64,000 bases of DNA from Bosea sp. OAE506 (GTDB lineage Bacteria; Pseudomonadota; Alphaproteobacteria; Rhizobiales; Beijerinckiaceae): assembly GCF_040546595.1 (NCBI RefSeq), contig NZ_JBEPOB010000001.1, positions 1,489,001-1,553,000 on the forward strand. The letters run 5' to 3'. Position numbers and translations under genes: made by a program. Under the pieces are notes generated by a model. That model made no database searches, was not told where the DNA came from, and worked only from the letters and a program-made list of their open reading frames with translations. Of the stretch, positions 43,703 through 50,582 are shown piece by piece (the stretch's first letter is position 1; every line of letters starts with the position of its first letter).

Positions 43703-44923
43703 TCAGCCCGCTTGCGCGGGCCGCAGCTCGATAACCTTGGCGTCCGCCCTCACGGTCGAAAGAAAGCGCGCCCATGCCTCCAGAAGCTTGCGGCGCTTTT
43801 CCAGCGCGTCGCCGCGTCGATAGGCTCGCTCGGTCGCGTCGCCGACTGTGTGGGCGAGCGCCATTTCCACCACGTCGCGGGGAAAGTTGGTCGTCTCGCC
43901 CGCCCAATCGCGGAAGCTGGAGCGGAAGCCGTGGGGCGTAAATTCCTTCGCCGAGGTCCGCCGCATCAGCATGAGCAAGGCATGGGACGATAAGGGCCGT
44001 TTGGCCTTGGCGCCGGGAAACACATGTTCGCCGGCCTCGGCCTTTTTCAGATCCGCGAGAATGGCGAGGGCGCGGGCGCTCAACGGCACGCGATGCGGCT
44101 TGCCGGCCTTCATGCGCTCGGCCGGGATGGTCCAGACCTTCTCGACCAGATCCATTTCAGTCCAGAGCGCCCCCAGCACCTCGCCGGATCGGCTGGCGCA
44201 GATGATGGCGAATTCCAGAGCCCGCGCTGCCACGGCCTCACGCTCACGCAGATCGGCGATGAAGGCTGGCAAGGCGGTGTAGGGCATGGCGGCGTGATGG
44301 CCGCGTGTGAGCTTGCCGCGCTTGGGCAGGAGCTTGTCGAGGTGATTGCGCCAGCGCGCGGGATTGTCGCCGCTGCGCAGCCCCTCGGCCGTTGCCGCGG
44401 CTAGGACATGCTCGATCCGCCCGCGCAGGCGTGAGGCCGTTTCCGGCTTGGTCTGCCAGATCGGTTTCAGCGTCGCGAGAACGTCCGCCGTCTCGATGGC
44501 GTCCAGGCGCATCGGCCGAAGCTTTGCGCCGTGCGTGTCGAGAGTGGATTTCCACTGCGCCCGATGCTTGGCGTTCCGAAACGATTTCGTGATGGTCGGC
44601 AGGAGGGCATCAACGAAGGCGCCGAAGGTCTGGACCGCCTCCTTTGCGGCCTCCGCCTTGCGGCGGGCCTCAATGGGGTTTTCTCCAGCGTCCAGATAGC
44701 GGCGGGCCTCTGCCGCCTTCGCGCGTGCATCGGCCAGCCCCACAACGGACAGTCCGCCGAGGCCCATTTCCTTGAGCTTGCCCTGCCACCGGAACAGGAA
44801 CAGCCAACGCCTCGCACCGCTCTTGTCGATGACGAGATAAAGGCCGTTCCCGTCCGCGTGGCGGCCGGGCTTGGTCAGAGTGGTGACGGCCCGCGCCGAC
44901 AGCCGGTTTACCTCGCGTGCCAT
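43703..44923 (-). CDS. Tyrosine-type site-specific integrase (P4-like)
   Basis: The 406-residue protein carries out integration and excision at tRNA-Ser. The N-terminal 'HADGNGLYLVIDKSGARRWL' is the arm-binding domain of P4-like integrases; 'RFRNAKHRAQW'-like sequence near 115-125 marks the core-binding domain. Catalytic residues are visible: Arg245 (ICASRSGEV), Lys275, His331 and Arg334 (PHGFRSSFRDW), His358 (AHTVGD) and Tyr368 (ERAYRRGD). It is read toward the inside of the element from near attR. Upstream of its ATG lie the arm-type boxes. Confidence 0.95.
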   Translation of the reverse strand: MAREVNRLSARAVTTLTKPGRHADGNGLYLVIDKSGARRWLFLFRWQGKLKEMGLGGLSVVGLADARAKAAEARRYLDAGENPIEARRKAEAAKEAVQTFGAFVDALLPTITKSFRNAKHRAQWKSTLDTHGAKLRPMRLDAIETADVLATLKPIWQTKPETASRLRGRIEHVLAAATAEGLRSGDNPARWRNHLDKLLPKRGKLTRGHHAAMPYTALPAFIADLREREAVAARALEFAIICASRSGEVLGALWTEMDLVEKVWTIPAERMKAGKPHRVPLSARALAILADLKKAEAGEHVFPGAKAKRPLSSHALLMLMRRTSAKEFTPHGFRSSFRDWAGETTNFPRDVVEMALAHTVGDATERAYRRGDALEKRRKLLEAWARFLSTVRADAKVIELRPAQAG

Positions 44924-44927
44924 GCTA

Positions 44928-44947
44928 CCCCAACTTTCACCCCAACA
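44928..44947. promoter_or_regulatory. Candidate integrase arm-type site near attR
   Basis: ACCCCAACTTTCACCCCAAC, two ACCCCAAC boxes, starts 5 bp before the integrase ATG and lies 119 bp inside attR. It matches the pair at 24563-24582 in 18 of 20 bases. The site may also couple integrase expression to its own binding. Confidence 0.55.
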
Positions 44948-45065
44948 GGCGACGCGGATTCTAGCGAAGGCCGGCGAACGCCAGCAATCACGAAGACGAG
45001 AAAAGCCGGGCTAAACCCCGGAAAAACGAACGTCTGTGAACGCCAGCGCGAATCAGTTACACGGA

Positions 45066-45085
45066 CTCCCTGTCCGCCACTTCCT
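45066..45085 (+). repeat. attR core: second copy of the 20-bp direct repeat
   Basis: Identical to 24493-24512. It carries only the last 14 bases of the tRNA-Ser gene, so the tRNA is complete only at the left end. The 108 bp beyond it up to the DUF2161 gene is original chromosome. Confidence 0.92.
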
Positions 45086-45192
45086 GGCCGCCGAAGGATT
45101 TTCCAGGATATCTCAGGCGAGTCGCTGCCTTGGTGGGCAGCGCGCTGCCACCGCTGCGGCTGGGCTGCATGACGGTTGTTTGAGGAGCCTTC

Positions 45193-45873
45193 GTGGAAAC
45201 GTCGCTCTACCTGCCGGTCAAGAGTTTCCTCGAGGGGCTGGGCTACACCGTCAAGGGCGAGGTCGGGCCTTGCGATCTGGTCGGGGTGCGGGCGGGTGAC
45301 CCGACCGTCGTGGTGATCGGCGAGCTGAAGCTGACCTTCAACCTCGAACTGATCCTGCAGGGCGTCGATCGCCTGAGCATCGGTGACGAGGTCTGGCTGG
45401 CAGCGCGGCTGTCGGCCCGGGGCAAGGGGCGCGAGAGCGATCCGCGCTACCGCAATCTCTGTCGCCGTCTCGGTCTCGGGCTGCTTGGGGTTGCTGCATC
45501 CGGCCATGTCGACGTGCTCGTATCCCCTGTTGCGCCAACACCGCGCAAGGATCCGAAGCGGCGCTCCCGCCTGGTCGAAGAACACCGGCGCCGTGAGGGA
45601 GATCCCGTCATCGGTGGGGGCACGCGCCGACCGGTGATGACGGCTTATCGCCAGCAGGCGCTGGCCTGCGCGGCGGCGATGATGGAGGGGCGGCAACGGC
45701 CGCGCGATCTCAAGCCGAGCTGCCCGGACGCGCAGAAGATCCTGCACCGGAACGTCTATGGCTGGTTCGAGAAAACGGGCCGTGGCGTCTATGCGCTGAC
45801 CGAGGCGGGGCGCGCTGCGCTCTTGGCGTGGCGGCCGGAACATCAGCCCCTGGTCACCCCCGCAGCCGAATGA
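45193..45873 (+). CDS. DUF2161 protein, PDDEXK nuclease fold
   Basis: The 226-residue protein matches DUF2161, which has a PDDEXK-type fold. 'GPCDLVGVRAGDPTVVVIGE' with the following 'LKL' gives the Asp...Glu-x-Lys core of restriction-like nucleases. 'VYGWFEKTGRGVYALTEAGR' at the end is a winged-helix. The conserved opening 'ETSLYLPVKSFLEGLGYTVK' fits. Activity of the family is not established. It is the first intact chromosomal gene right of the element. Confidence 0.85.
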   Translation: METSLYLPVKSFLEGLGYTVKGEVGPCDLVGVRAGDPTVVVIGELKLTFNLELILQGVDRLSIGDEVWLAARLSARGKGRESDPRYRNLCRRLGLGLLGVAASGHVDVLVSPVAPTPRKDPKRRSRLVEEHRRREGDPVIGGGTRRPVMTAYRQQALACAAAMMEGRQRPRDLKPSCPDAQKILHRNVYGWFEKTGRGVYALTEAGRAALLAWRPEHQPLVTPAAE

Positions 45874-45881
45874 CGGGGTAA

Positions 45882-45906
45882 GCCGGGAGCCTAATTCGCT
45901 CCCGGC
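45882..45906. terminator. Bidirectional hairpin between convergent genes
   Basis: GCCGGGAGC pairs perfectly with GCTCCCGGC around a 7-base loop, between the DUF2161 stop and the stop of the small minus-strand gene. There is no T run, so it may end transcripts inefficiently. Confidence 0.45.
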
Positions 45907-45915
45907 CCAGCTCCG

Positions 45916-46188
45916 TCAGACCTTCGGGGGCAGCCCGGCGCGGTCGAAGACAGGGATAGAGTCGGCCGGCCCTTCCGGGCGCTGGCCGGTCGGGATGTCT
46001 TCCGCCGCATGGCGGACCGCCTCGTCGGTTTCGTCGAGGCCATCGATCGTCTCGTTGGCGCCGCTGCCTTCGTCATGGACGTTGGTGCGCAGGCTGACCT
46101 GGTGGGTGGCCGCAGCGCTGCCGGCTTCGGCCAGGCGCTCGCCCTCGTCGGGGATCTCGAGCGCGGGGGTTTCGCGTGCCGTGTCCAT
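45916..46188 (-). CDS. Small acidic hypothetical protein, 90 residues
   Basis: The protein is highly acidic and probably disordered: 'MDTARETPALEIPDEGERLA', 'GANETIDGLDETDEAVRHAA', 'EDIPTGQRPEGPADSIPVF'. The ATG at 46188 follows AGGAG by seven bases; one codon earlier is an equal alternative. It is divergent from the riboswitch-led operon. No family recognised. Confidence 0.55.
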   Translation of the reverse strand: MDTARETPALEIPDEGERLAEAGSAAATHQVSLRTNVHDEGSGANETIDGLDETDEAVRHAAEDIPTGQRPEGPADSIPVFDRAGLPPKV

Positions 46189-46321
46189 CATCCGTCTCCT
46201 CATGTCGTTATGCCGAGGTAACGCCCGCCGATGGGCGATTGTTTCGGCCTCCGGACCGGCTGATGTGCCCGTGCCGCTTCCTTGACAGCCGGGCGGGCGC
46301 GCCATCATGGTGGCCGCTGTT

Positions 46322-46432
46322 CCAAGGGGTGCCTCGCTAGGAGGCTGAGATTCCGCCGGTCGGGCTTTTGTCCGACAGCGCGGTGACCCTCCGAACCTGA
46401 TCCGGGTCATGCCGGCGTAGGGATGCGGGACA
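46322..46432 (+). ncRNA. TPP riboswitch (THI element)
   Basis: The conserved THI-box blocks are present in order: GGGGTGCC, then GGCTGAGA (46352-46359), ACCCT near 46386, GAACCTGATCCGGGTCATGCC (matching GAACCTGATCTGGATAATGCC in all key positions), and GCGTAGGGA. This RNA binds thiamine pyrophosphate and lowers expression of downstream genes when the cofactor is plentiful. It lies 115 bp before the LuxE-like gene and should control the whole six-gene operon to 52479. Confidence 0.95.
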
Positions 46433-46495
46433 TCGGGCGGCATTCCTGCGCCCCTTTTCCAGGCTCACGCCGTCATTTCGGATCGTCAGGCTCCA

Positions 46496-46524
46496 GGGCC
46501 CGGCATGTCGCCGGGTGACGGGCC
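46496..46524 (+). promoter_or_regulatory. Hairpin behind the riboswitch, possible expression platform
   Basis: CCCGGC (46499-46504) pairs with GCCGGG (46510-46515); alternatively GGCCC (46497-46501) pairs with GGGCC (46520-46524). The ATG at 46505 lies in the loop. The structure could hide a translation start or alternate with riboswitch pairing. No T run follows, so translational or Rho-dependent control is more likely than intrinsic termination. Confidence 0.45.
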
Positions 46525-46546
46525 TTGCGGAAAGGCGCGAGCGGAC

Positions 46547-47626
46547 GTGACGCAGAGCGAGATCATCGAGGCCCTGCTGGCCTTCATCGAGCAGGACGAC
46601 GCGTCGGAAGCGGCGTTCGAGCGCATGGCGCTGGCCGTCTTCGCTTATCAGTTCGCCCATAACGCGCCCTATCGGCGCTTCGCGATCCAGCGCGGGCGCA
46701 CGACGCTCACCGTCCGCAGCTGGCGCGACATCCCGGCCGTGCCGATCAGCGCCTTCAAGACCCTGACGCTGAGCTGCACCCCGCCGGAAGCGGCCGAGCG
46801 CATCTTCATGACCAGCGGCACGACGCAGGGCGGTGTGCGGGGCAAGAGCCACCACCCGACGATGGCGGTCTGGAGCCGCTCCATGCTGGTGAATTTCCGC
46901 CGTCGCTTCATGCAGGGTCGCGAGCGGATCGCTATGGGTATCCTCTTCCCCGACGAGGTGGTGATGCCGAACTCCTCGCTGGCGCATTACCTCGCCCTGG
47001 CGAAGCGGGACTGCGGAACGCCCGACAGCGAAGGGTTCATCGGCGCAAGCGGGCTCGATCTCGCCAGGCTGATCGCGGCGCTGGAGCGGGCGGAGGCCTC
47101 GGGCGAGCCCTATGCGCTGCTCGGCGCGAGCTTCAGCTTCGTGCATCTGCTCGATGCGCTGGCGGCGCAGGGGCGGCGTTTCGCGCTGCCTGCCGGTAGC
47201 CGCATCCTCGACACGGGCGGCTTCAAGGGCCAGTCGCGCGAGATGACGCCGGACGCTTTCTATGACGCGCTGTCGGCGGCGCTCGGCGTGCCGCGCACCG
47301 CCTGCATCAACATGTACGGCATGACCGAGCTCAGCACGCAGTTCTACGACGACGGCAACGCGGTCTGCCCGCCGGTGAAGTCCGGCCCGCACTGGATCCG
47401 CAGCCGCGTGGTCGATCCGGTCAGCGGACGCGACCTGCCGGAGGGGGCGACCGGCGTGCTGGTCCATCACGACCTCGCCCATTTCAACTGTGCCTCCGCG
47501 ATCCTGACCGAGGATGCCGGCGTGATGGTCGAGGGCGGCTTCCGGTTGCTCGGCCGCGTCGACGGCGCCGATTCCAAGGGCTGTTCGGTGGCGGTCGAGG
47601 AATTCCTGCGGGCGGCGCGGGGCTGA
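46547..47626 (+). CDS. LuxE/PaaK-like acyl-protein synthetase (acyl-activating enzyme)
   Basis: About 359 residues. The family activates a carboxylic acid with ATP and passes the acyl group to a partner; LuxE does this for LuxC in bioluminescence. Visible are 'FQYAHNAPYRRF'-like N-terminal helix, 'WRDIPAVPISAFKTLTL', the phosphate-binding 'IFMTSGTTQGG' near 88-97, 'INMYGMTELSTQFYD' and 'GVLVHHDLAHFNCA'. The GTG at 46547 starts where homology begins; an ATG at 46505 would add 14 residues but sits inside a hairpin. It is the first gene under the TPP riboswitch and four bases ahead of the LuxC-like gene. No luciferase genes are nearby. Confidence 0.88.
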   Translation: MTQSEIIEALLAFIEQDDASEAAFERMALAVFAYQFAHNAPYRRFAIQRGRTTLTVRSWRDIPAVPISAFKTLTLSCTPPEAAERIFMTSGTTQGGVRGKSHHPTMAVWSRSMLVNFRRRFMQGRERIAMGILFPDEVVMPNSSLAHYLALAKRDCGTPDSEGFIGASGLDLARLIAALERAEASGEPYALLGASFSFVHLLDALAAQGRRFALPAGSRILDTGGFKGQSREMTPDAFYDALSAALGVPRTACINMYGMTELSTQFYDDGNAVCPPVKSGPHWIRSRVVDPVSGRDLPEGATGVLVHHDLAHFNCASAILTEDAGVMVEGGFRLLGRVDGADSKGCSVAVEEFLRAARG

Positions 47627-47630
47627 GGCG

Positions 47631-49082
47631 GTGATCGAGACCGCGGGGCATCTGCCGGGATTGCCGGCCGGCGAGGTCGCCTGGCGGACGCTGGATTTCA
47701 GCGCCTGGGGCGAGCACGTGCAGGTGCGGGTTCCGGAGCTGACCACGGCGCAGGCCACAACGCTCGCCGGCCATGTCCGCGAGCAGGCGCGGACCTATCT
47801 CCGGACGCTGCCGGTCTCGCAGATCGTCGCGACGCTGGACGCCGCCATCGCCAGGCTGCTCGACCGGGCCGATCCCTGGCGGCGGCGGGCGGAAGCCGTG
47901 CTGCCAATCGTCACCGGCTATGACCGCGAGAGCGTTCGCCTCGGCCTCTCCGGTTATCTCCGCAGCTTCCGCGCGCCGCAACTGCAGCGCTTCCTTGCCG
48001 AGGATTTCGCCAACCCGGCCATGCTCGACGGCTTCCAGCCGGCGATGAAGGGCGGGTTCACGCGCGCCCAGGGCCCGCAGCTCCTGCTCCATATCTGGGC
48101 GGGGAACGTGCCGGGGCTGTCGCTCTGGAGCCTGATCTCGGGGCTGCTGGTCAAGGCCGGCACGGTCGGCAAGGTCGCGAGTGCCGAGCCGCTGCTGGCC
48201 GGCTGGTTTGCGCAGATCCTCGCCGAGATCGATCCGAAGCTCGGCCAATGCCTGGCGGTGGTCTGGTGGAAGGGCGGCGACGAGGAGGCGGAGCGTGCCT
48301 GGCTGTGCGAGGCTGACACGGTCATCGCCTATGGCGGCAATGACGCGCTGGCGGCGATCCGCGAACGGGTGCCGGTGACGGCGCGCTTCCTCCCGCATGG
48401 GCACAGGATCGGCTTCGGGCTGATTGGTGCCGAGGCGCTCGACACGCGCCGGGCCGGGCCGCTGGCGCGGCTCGTCGCGCAGGACGTGGCGCGCTGGGAG
48501 CAGCAGGGCTGCTACTCGCCGCAGATGCTGTTCGTCGCGCGGGGCGCGGCGGTCTCGCCGCGCGAATTCGCCGAGCGCGTCTCGCAGGAACTCGGCGCGC
48601 TTAGCCCGCGCCATCCGCGCCGCGCGCTCTCGGTGGCGGAGGCGGCCGGCGTTGCCGACTGGCGCAGCCGCGAGGAGATGCGCGGCTTCGACGAGGACGG
48701 GACCGTGGTGCTGGGCGAGGCCGGCGATGGCTGGAGCGTGGTCTTCAGCGACGCCGCCCAGCCACTCGCGCCGAGCGCGCTCAACCGCACGCTCAAGATC
48801 GTCGCCGTCGATAGCCTCGATGCGGTGCCGCCGCTGGTCGCGCCCGCCCGCGCCTATCTGCAGACTGCGGCGGTCGCGGCCTCGCCGCGCGAACTGTTCC
48901 GCATCGCGACGCTCCTCGGCGAGGCGGGCGTCACCCGCATCTGCGGCTTCGGGGCGATGGCGGCCCCCGAGGCCGGCTGGCACAATGACGGGCGCTTCAA
49001 CCTGCTCGACCTCGTCAGGCTGACCGAGATCGAGCAATCGGCCGAACGCGCCGCCGACGGCTTCGCCGACTATGTCGACTGA
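47631..49082 (+). CDS. LuxC-like acyl-CoA/acyl-protein reductase
   Basis: This 483-residue enzyme resembles LuxC, which takes an acyl group on a cysteine and reduces it with NADPH to an aldehyde. The probable catalytic Cys294 lies in 'WEQQGCYSPQMLFVAR', corresponding to the LuxC QQACSSPQ motif. 'HIWAGNVPGLSLWSLISGLL' and 'VIAYGGNDAL' form the cofactor and substrate region. It starts with GTG. Being paired with a LuxE-like gene under a TPP riboswitch and next to an uptake system, it more likely reduces a thiamine-related carboxylate than a fatty acid; this is inference. Confidence 0.88.
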   Translation: MIETAGHLPGLPAGEVAWRTLDFSAWGEHVQVRVPELTTAQATTLAGHVREQARTYLRTLPVSQIVATLDAAIARLLDRADPWRRRAEAVLPIVTGYDRESVRLGLSGYLRSFRAPQLQRFLAEDFANPAMLDGFQPAMKGGFTRAQGPQLLLHIWAGNVPGLSLWSLISGLLVKAGTVGKVASAEPLLAGWFAQILAEIDPKLGQCLAVVWWKGGDEEAERAWLCEADTVIAYGGNDALAAIRERVPVTARFLPHGHRIGFGLIGAEALDTRRAGPLARLVAQDVARWEQQGCYSPQMLFVARGAAVSPREFAERVSQELGALSPRHPRRALSVAEAAGVADWRSREEMRGFDEDGTVVLGEAGDGWSVVFSDAAQPLAPSALNRTLKIVAVDSLDAVPPLVAPARAYLQTAAVAASPRELFRIATLLGEAGVTRICGFGAMAAPEAGWHNDGRFNLLDLVRLTEIEQSAERAADGFADYVD

Positions 49083-49833
49083 AGCGAACCCGGACGCCTT
49101 CGTCGCCCTCGCGGCGGCCGATTTCGGCTATGGCGACGAGGCCATCGTCGACGGCGTCGACTGGGCGATCCCGCGCGGGGCGTTCCATTGCCTGGTCGGG
49201 CGCAGCGGCAGCGGCAAGACGACCCTGCTCAAGCTGGCGGCTGGGTTGCTGGCGCCGCGGCGGGGCCTGGTGCGGATCGACGGCGTGGCGCTCGACGGGC
49301 CGGGGCCGCGGATCGGCTTCGTCTTTCAGCAGCCGACGCTGCTCGACTGGCTCAGCGTGCTCGACAACGTCCTGCTGCCGCTCTCGCTGAAGCGCAGCGT
49401 GGGCGAGGCGGATCGCGAGACAGCGCGCGCTTTGCTCGACCGAGTGGGCCTGTCGGCGTTCGCGGCGCGGCATCCCGCCCAGCTCTCGGGCGGGCAGCAG
49501 AGCCGGGTCGCGGTGGCGCGGGCGCTGATCACGCAGCCGGCCCTGCTGCTGCTGGACGAGCCCTTTGCGGCGCTCGACGCGCTGACGCGCGAGGAGCTCC
49601 AGGACGATCTGCTGGCGCTGTGTGCGCTGCAGGCGACCACGGTACTCTTCGTCACCCATGACATCGGCGAGGCGGTCTATCTCGCCGACCGGGTCGCGAT
49701 CATGGCCGGCGGGCGGCTGCACCACGACCTCGACATCGACCTGCCGCGGCCGCGCTCGCGCGAGCTGCGCTATGGCCAGGCCTTCAACGCGCTCTGCCGC
49801 GAGCTGCGCAAGGCGATGGATGCCGCGCCATGA
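49072..49833 (+). CDS. ABC transporter ATP-binding protein, ThiZ/SsuB-TauB type
   Basis: The 253-residue ATPase drives the importer made with the next two genes. Walker A is 'GRSGSGKTT' (near 43-51), the Q-loop lies in 'FVFQQPTLLDWL', the signature is 'LSGGQQSR' and Walker B 'LLLLDEPFAALDA', followed by the H-loop in 'FVTHDIGEAV'. It belongs to the nitrate/taurine/pyrimidine importer group that includes ThiZ. It overlaps the LuxC-like gene by 11 bp. The riboswitch points to a thiamine precursor as substrate. Confidence 0.9.
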   Translation: MSTEANPDAFVALAAADFGYGDEAIVDGVDWAIPRGAFHCLVGRSGSGKTTLLKLAAGLLAPRRGLVRIDGVALDGPGPRIGFVFQQPTLLDWLSVLDNVLLPLSLKRSVGEADRETARALLDRVGLSAFAARHPAQLSGGQQSRVAVARALITQPALLLLDEPFAALDALTREELQDDLLALCALQATTVLFVTHDIGEAVYLADRVAIMAGGRLHHDLDIDLPRPRSRELRYGQAFNALCRELRKAMDAAP

Positions 49834-50579
49834 GGGAACGGCTGGCCTCGGCGCTTCTGCTCGTTGCCCTGCTCGCCGGCTGGGAGGCGTGGTGCCGTCT
49901 CGGCCGGGTTCCGGCCCTGATCGTGCCGGCGCCGTCTTCCGTCTTCGCCACGCTGTGGAGCGAGATCGCCAGCGGGCGCCTGCTGCCGCATCTCGCGGTG
50001 ACCGCGACCGAAATGACGCTCGGGCTGGCGCTGGGCTGCGCGGTCGGGCTGGCGACAGGAATCCTGCTGGCGGAGGCCCCCGTGCTGCGCCGGCTGCTCC
50101 ATCCTTACATCGTCGCCAGCCAGGTCGTGCCGAAGCTCGCACTCGGCCCGCTCTTCATCGTCTGGTTCGGCTTCGGCCTGACGCCGACCATCGTGATCAC
50201 GGCGCTGATCTGCTTTTTCCCGCTGATGGAAAACACGCTGACCGGCCTGTCGCAGGTCGATTCCGGACGGCGCGAGCTGTTCCGGATGCTGGGCGCCAGC
50301 CGCCTGCAGACGCTGCTGCGGCTGAAGCTGCCGGGTGCGCTTCCGGTGATCCTCGCGGGGTTCCGGGTCGCGGTCGTGCTGGCGCTGGTCGGCGCCGTCG
50401 TCGGCGAGTTCATCGGCGGCCGGGCCGGGCTCGGCGCCTCGATCATCGCCGCGCAGAGCGTGATGGATTCGAGCCTGATGTTCGCGCTCTTCATCGTGAT
50501 CACGCTGCTCGGCATGGCCTTCTACCAGGCGGCGCTCCTCATCGAGCGGCTGCTGCTGCGCCACCATTTGAAAGGGTAA
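49830..50579 (+). CDS. ABC transporter permease, ThiX/SsuC type
   Basis: The 249-residue membrane protein has about six spans and the inner-membrane importer loop in 'GASRLQTLLRLKLPGALPVI' (EAA motif) near 165-185, which docks on the ATPase. 'VVPKLALGPLFIVWFGFGLT' is typical of the ThiX/SsuC/TauC group. Four-base overlap with the ATPase gene. Substrate inferred from the riboswitch: a pyrimidine or another thiamine-related compound. Confidence 0.9.
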   Translation: MRERLASALLLVALLAGWEAWCRLGRVPALIVPAPSSVFATLWSEIASGRLLPHLAVTATEMTLGLALGCAVGLATGILLAEAPVLRRLLHPYIVASQVVPKLALGPLFIVWFGFGLTPTIVITALICFFPLMENTLTGLSQVDSGRRELFRMLGASRLQTLLRLKLPGALPVILAGFRVAVVLALVGAVVGEFIGGRAGLGASIIAAQSVMDSSLMFALFIVITLLGMAFYQAALLIERLLLRHHLKG

Positions 50580-50582
50580 GTC

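Larger units (their letters stand above)
24493..45085. mobile_element. Integrative element in tRNA-Ser(CGA), satellite-like, 20.6 kb
   Basis: The element is delimited by the 20-bp direct repeats at 24493-24512 and 45066-45085. It contains a tyrosine integrase at the right end, AlpA-type regulators, an XRE/metallopeptidase control pair, a DUF1376 protein and a primase-helicase for replication, and an operon of phage ejection/tail-fibre-like genes. It also holds many small genes typical of mobile DNA in Hyphomicrobiales. I searched the translations for terminase, portal, major capsid, protease, tape measure, holin and endolysin and saw none. That fits a satellite that borrows capsids from a helper phage, or a decayed prophage. 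Plasmid-type conjugation genes are also absent. Confidence 0.88.

Noticed and set aside
24513..45065. Conjugative element or complete prophage
   Set aside because: No relaxase, coupling protein or type IV secretion genes for the first, and no terminase, portal, capsid or lysis genes for the second.
45036..45299. Open frame across attR into the DUF2161 gene
   Set aside because: It overlaps the attachment core and is out of frame with the DUF2161 gene, which has a better start at 45193.
46337..47758. Minus-strand frame covering the riboswitch and the LuxE-like gene
   Set aside because: The plus strand has the riboswitch and a LuxE-like protein with full motifs; the minus frame is antisense shadow.
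46547..49082. Bioluminescence (lux) operon
   Set aside because: No luxA/luxB luciferase or luxD genes are present; the TPP riboswitch and importer point to vitamin metabolism.
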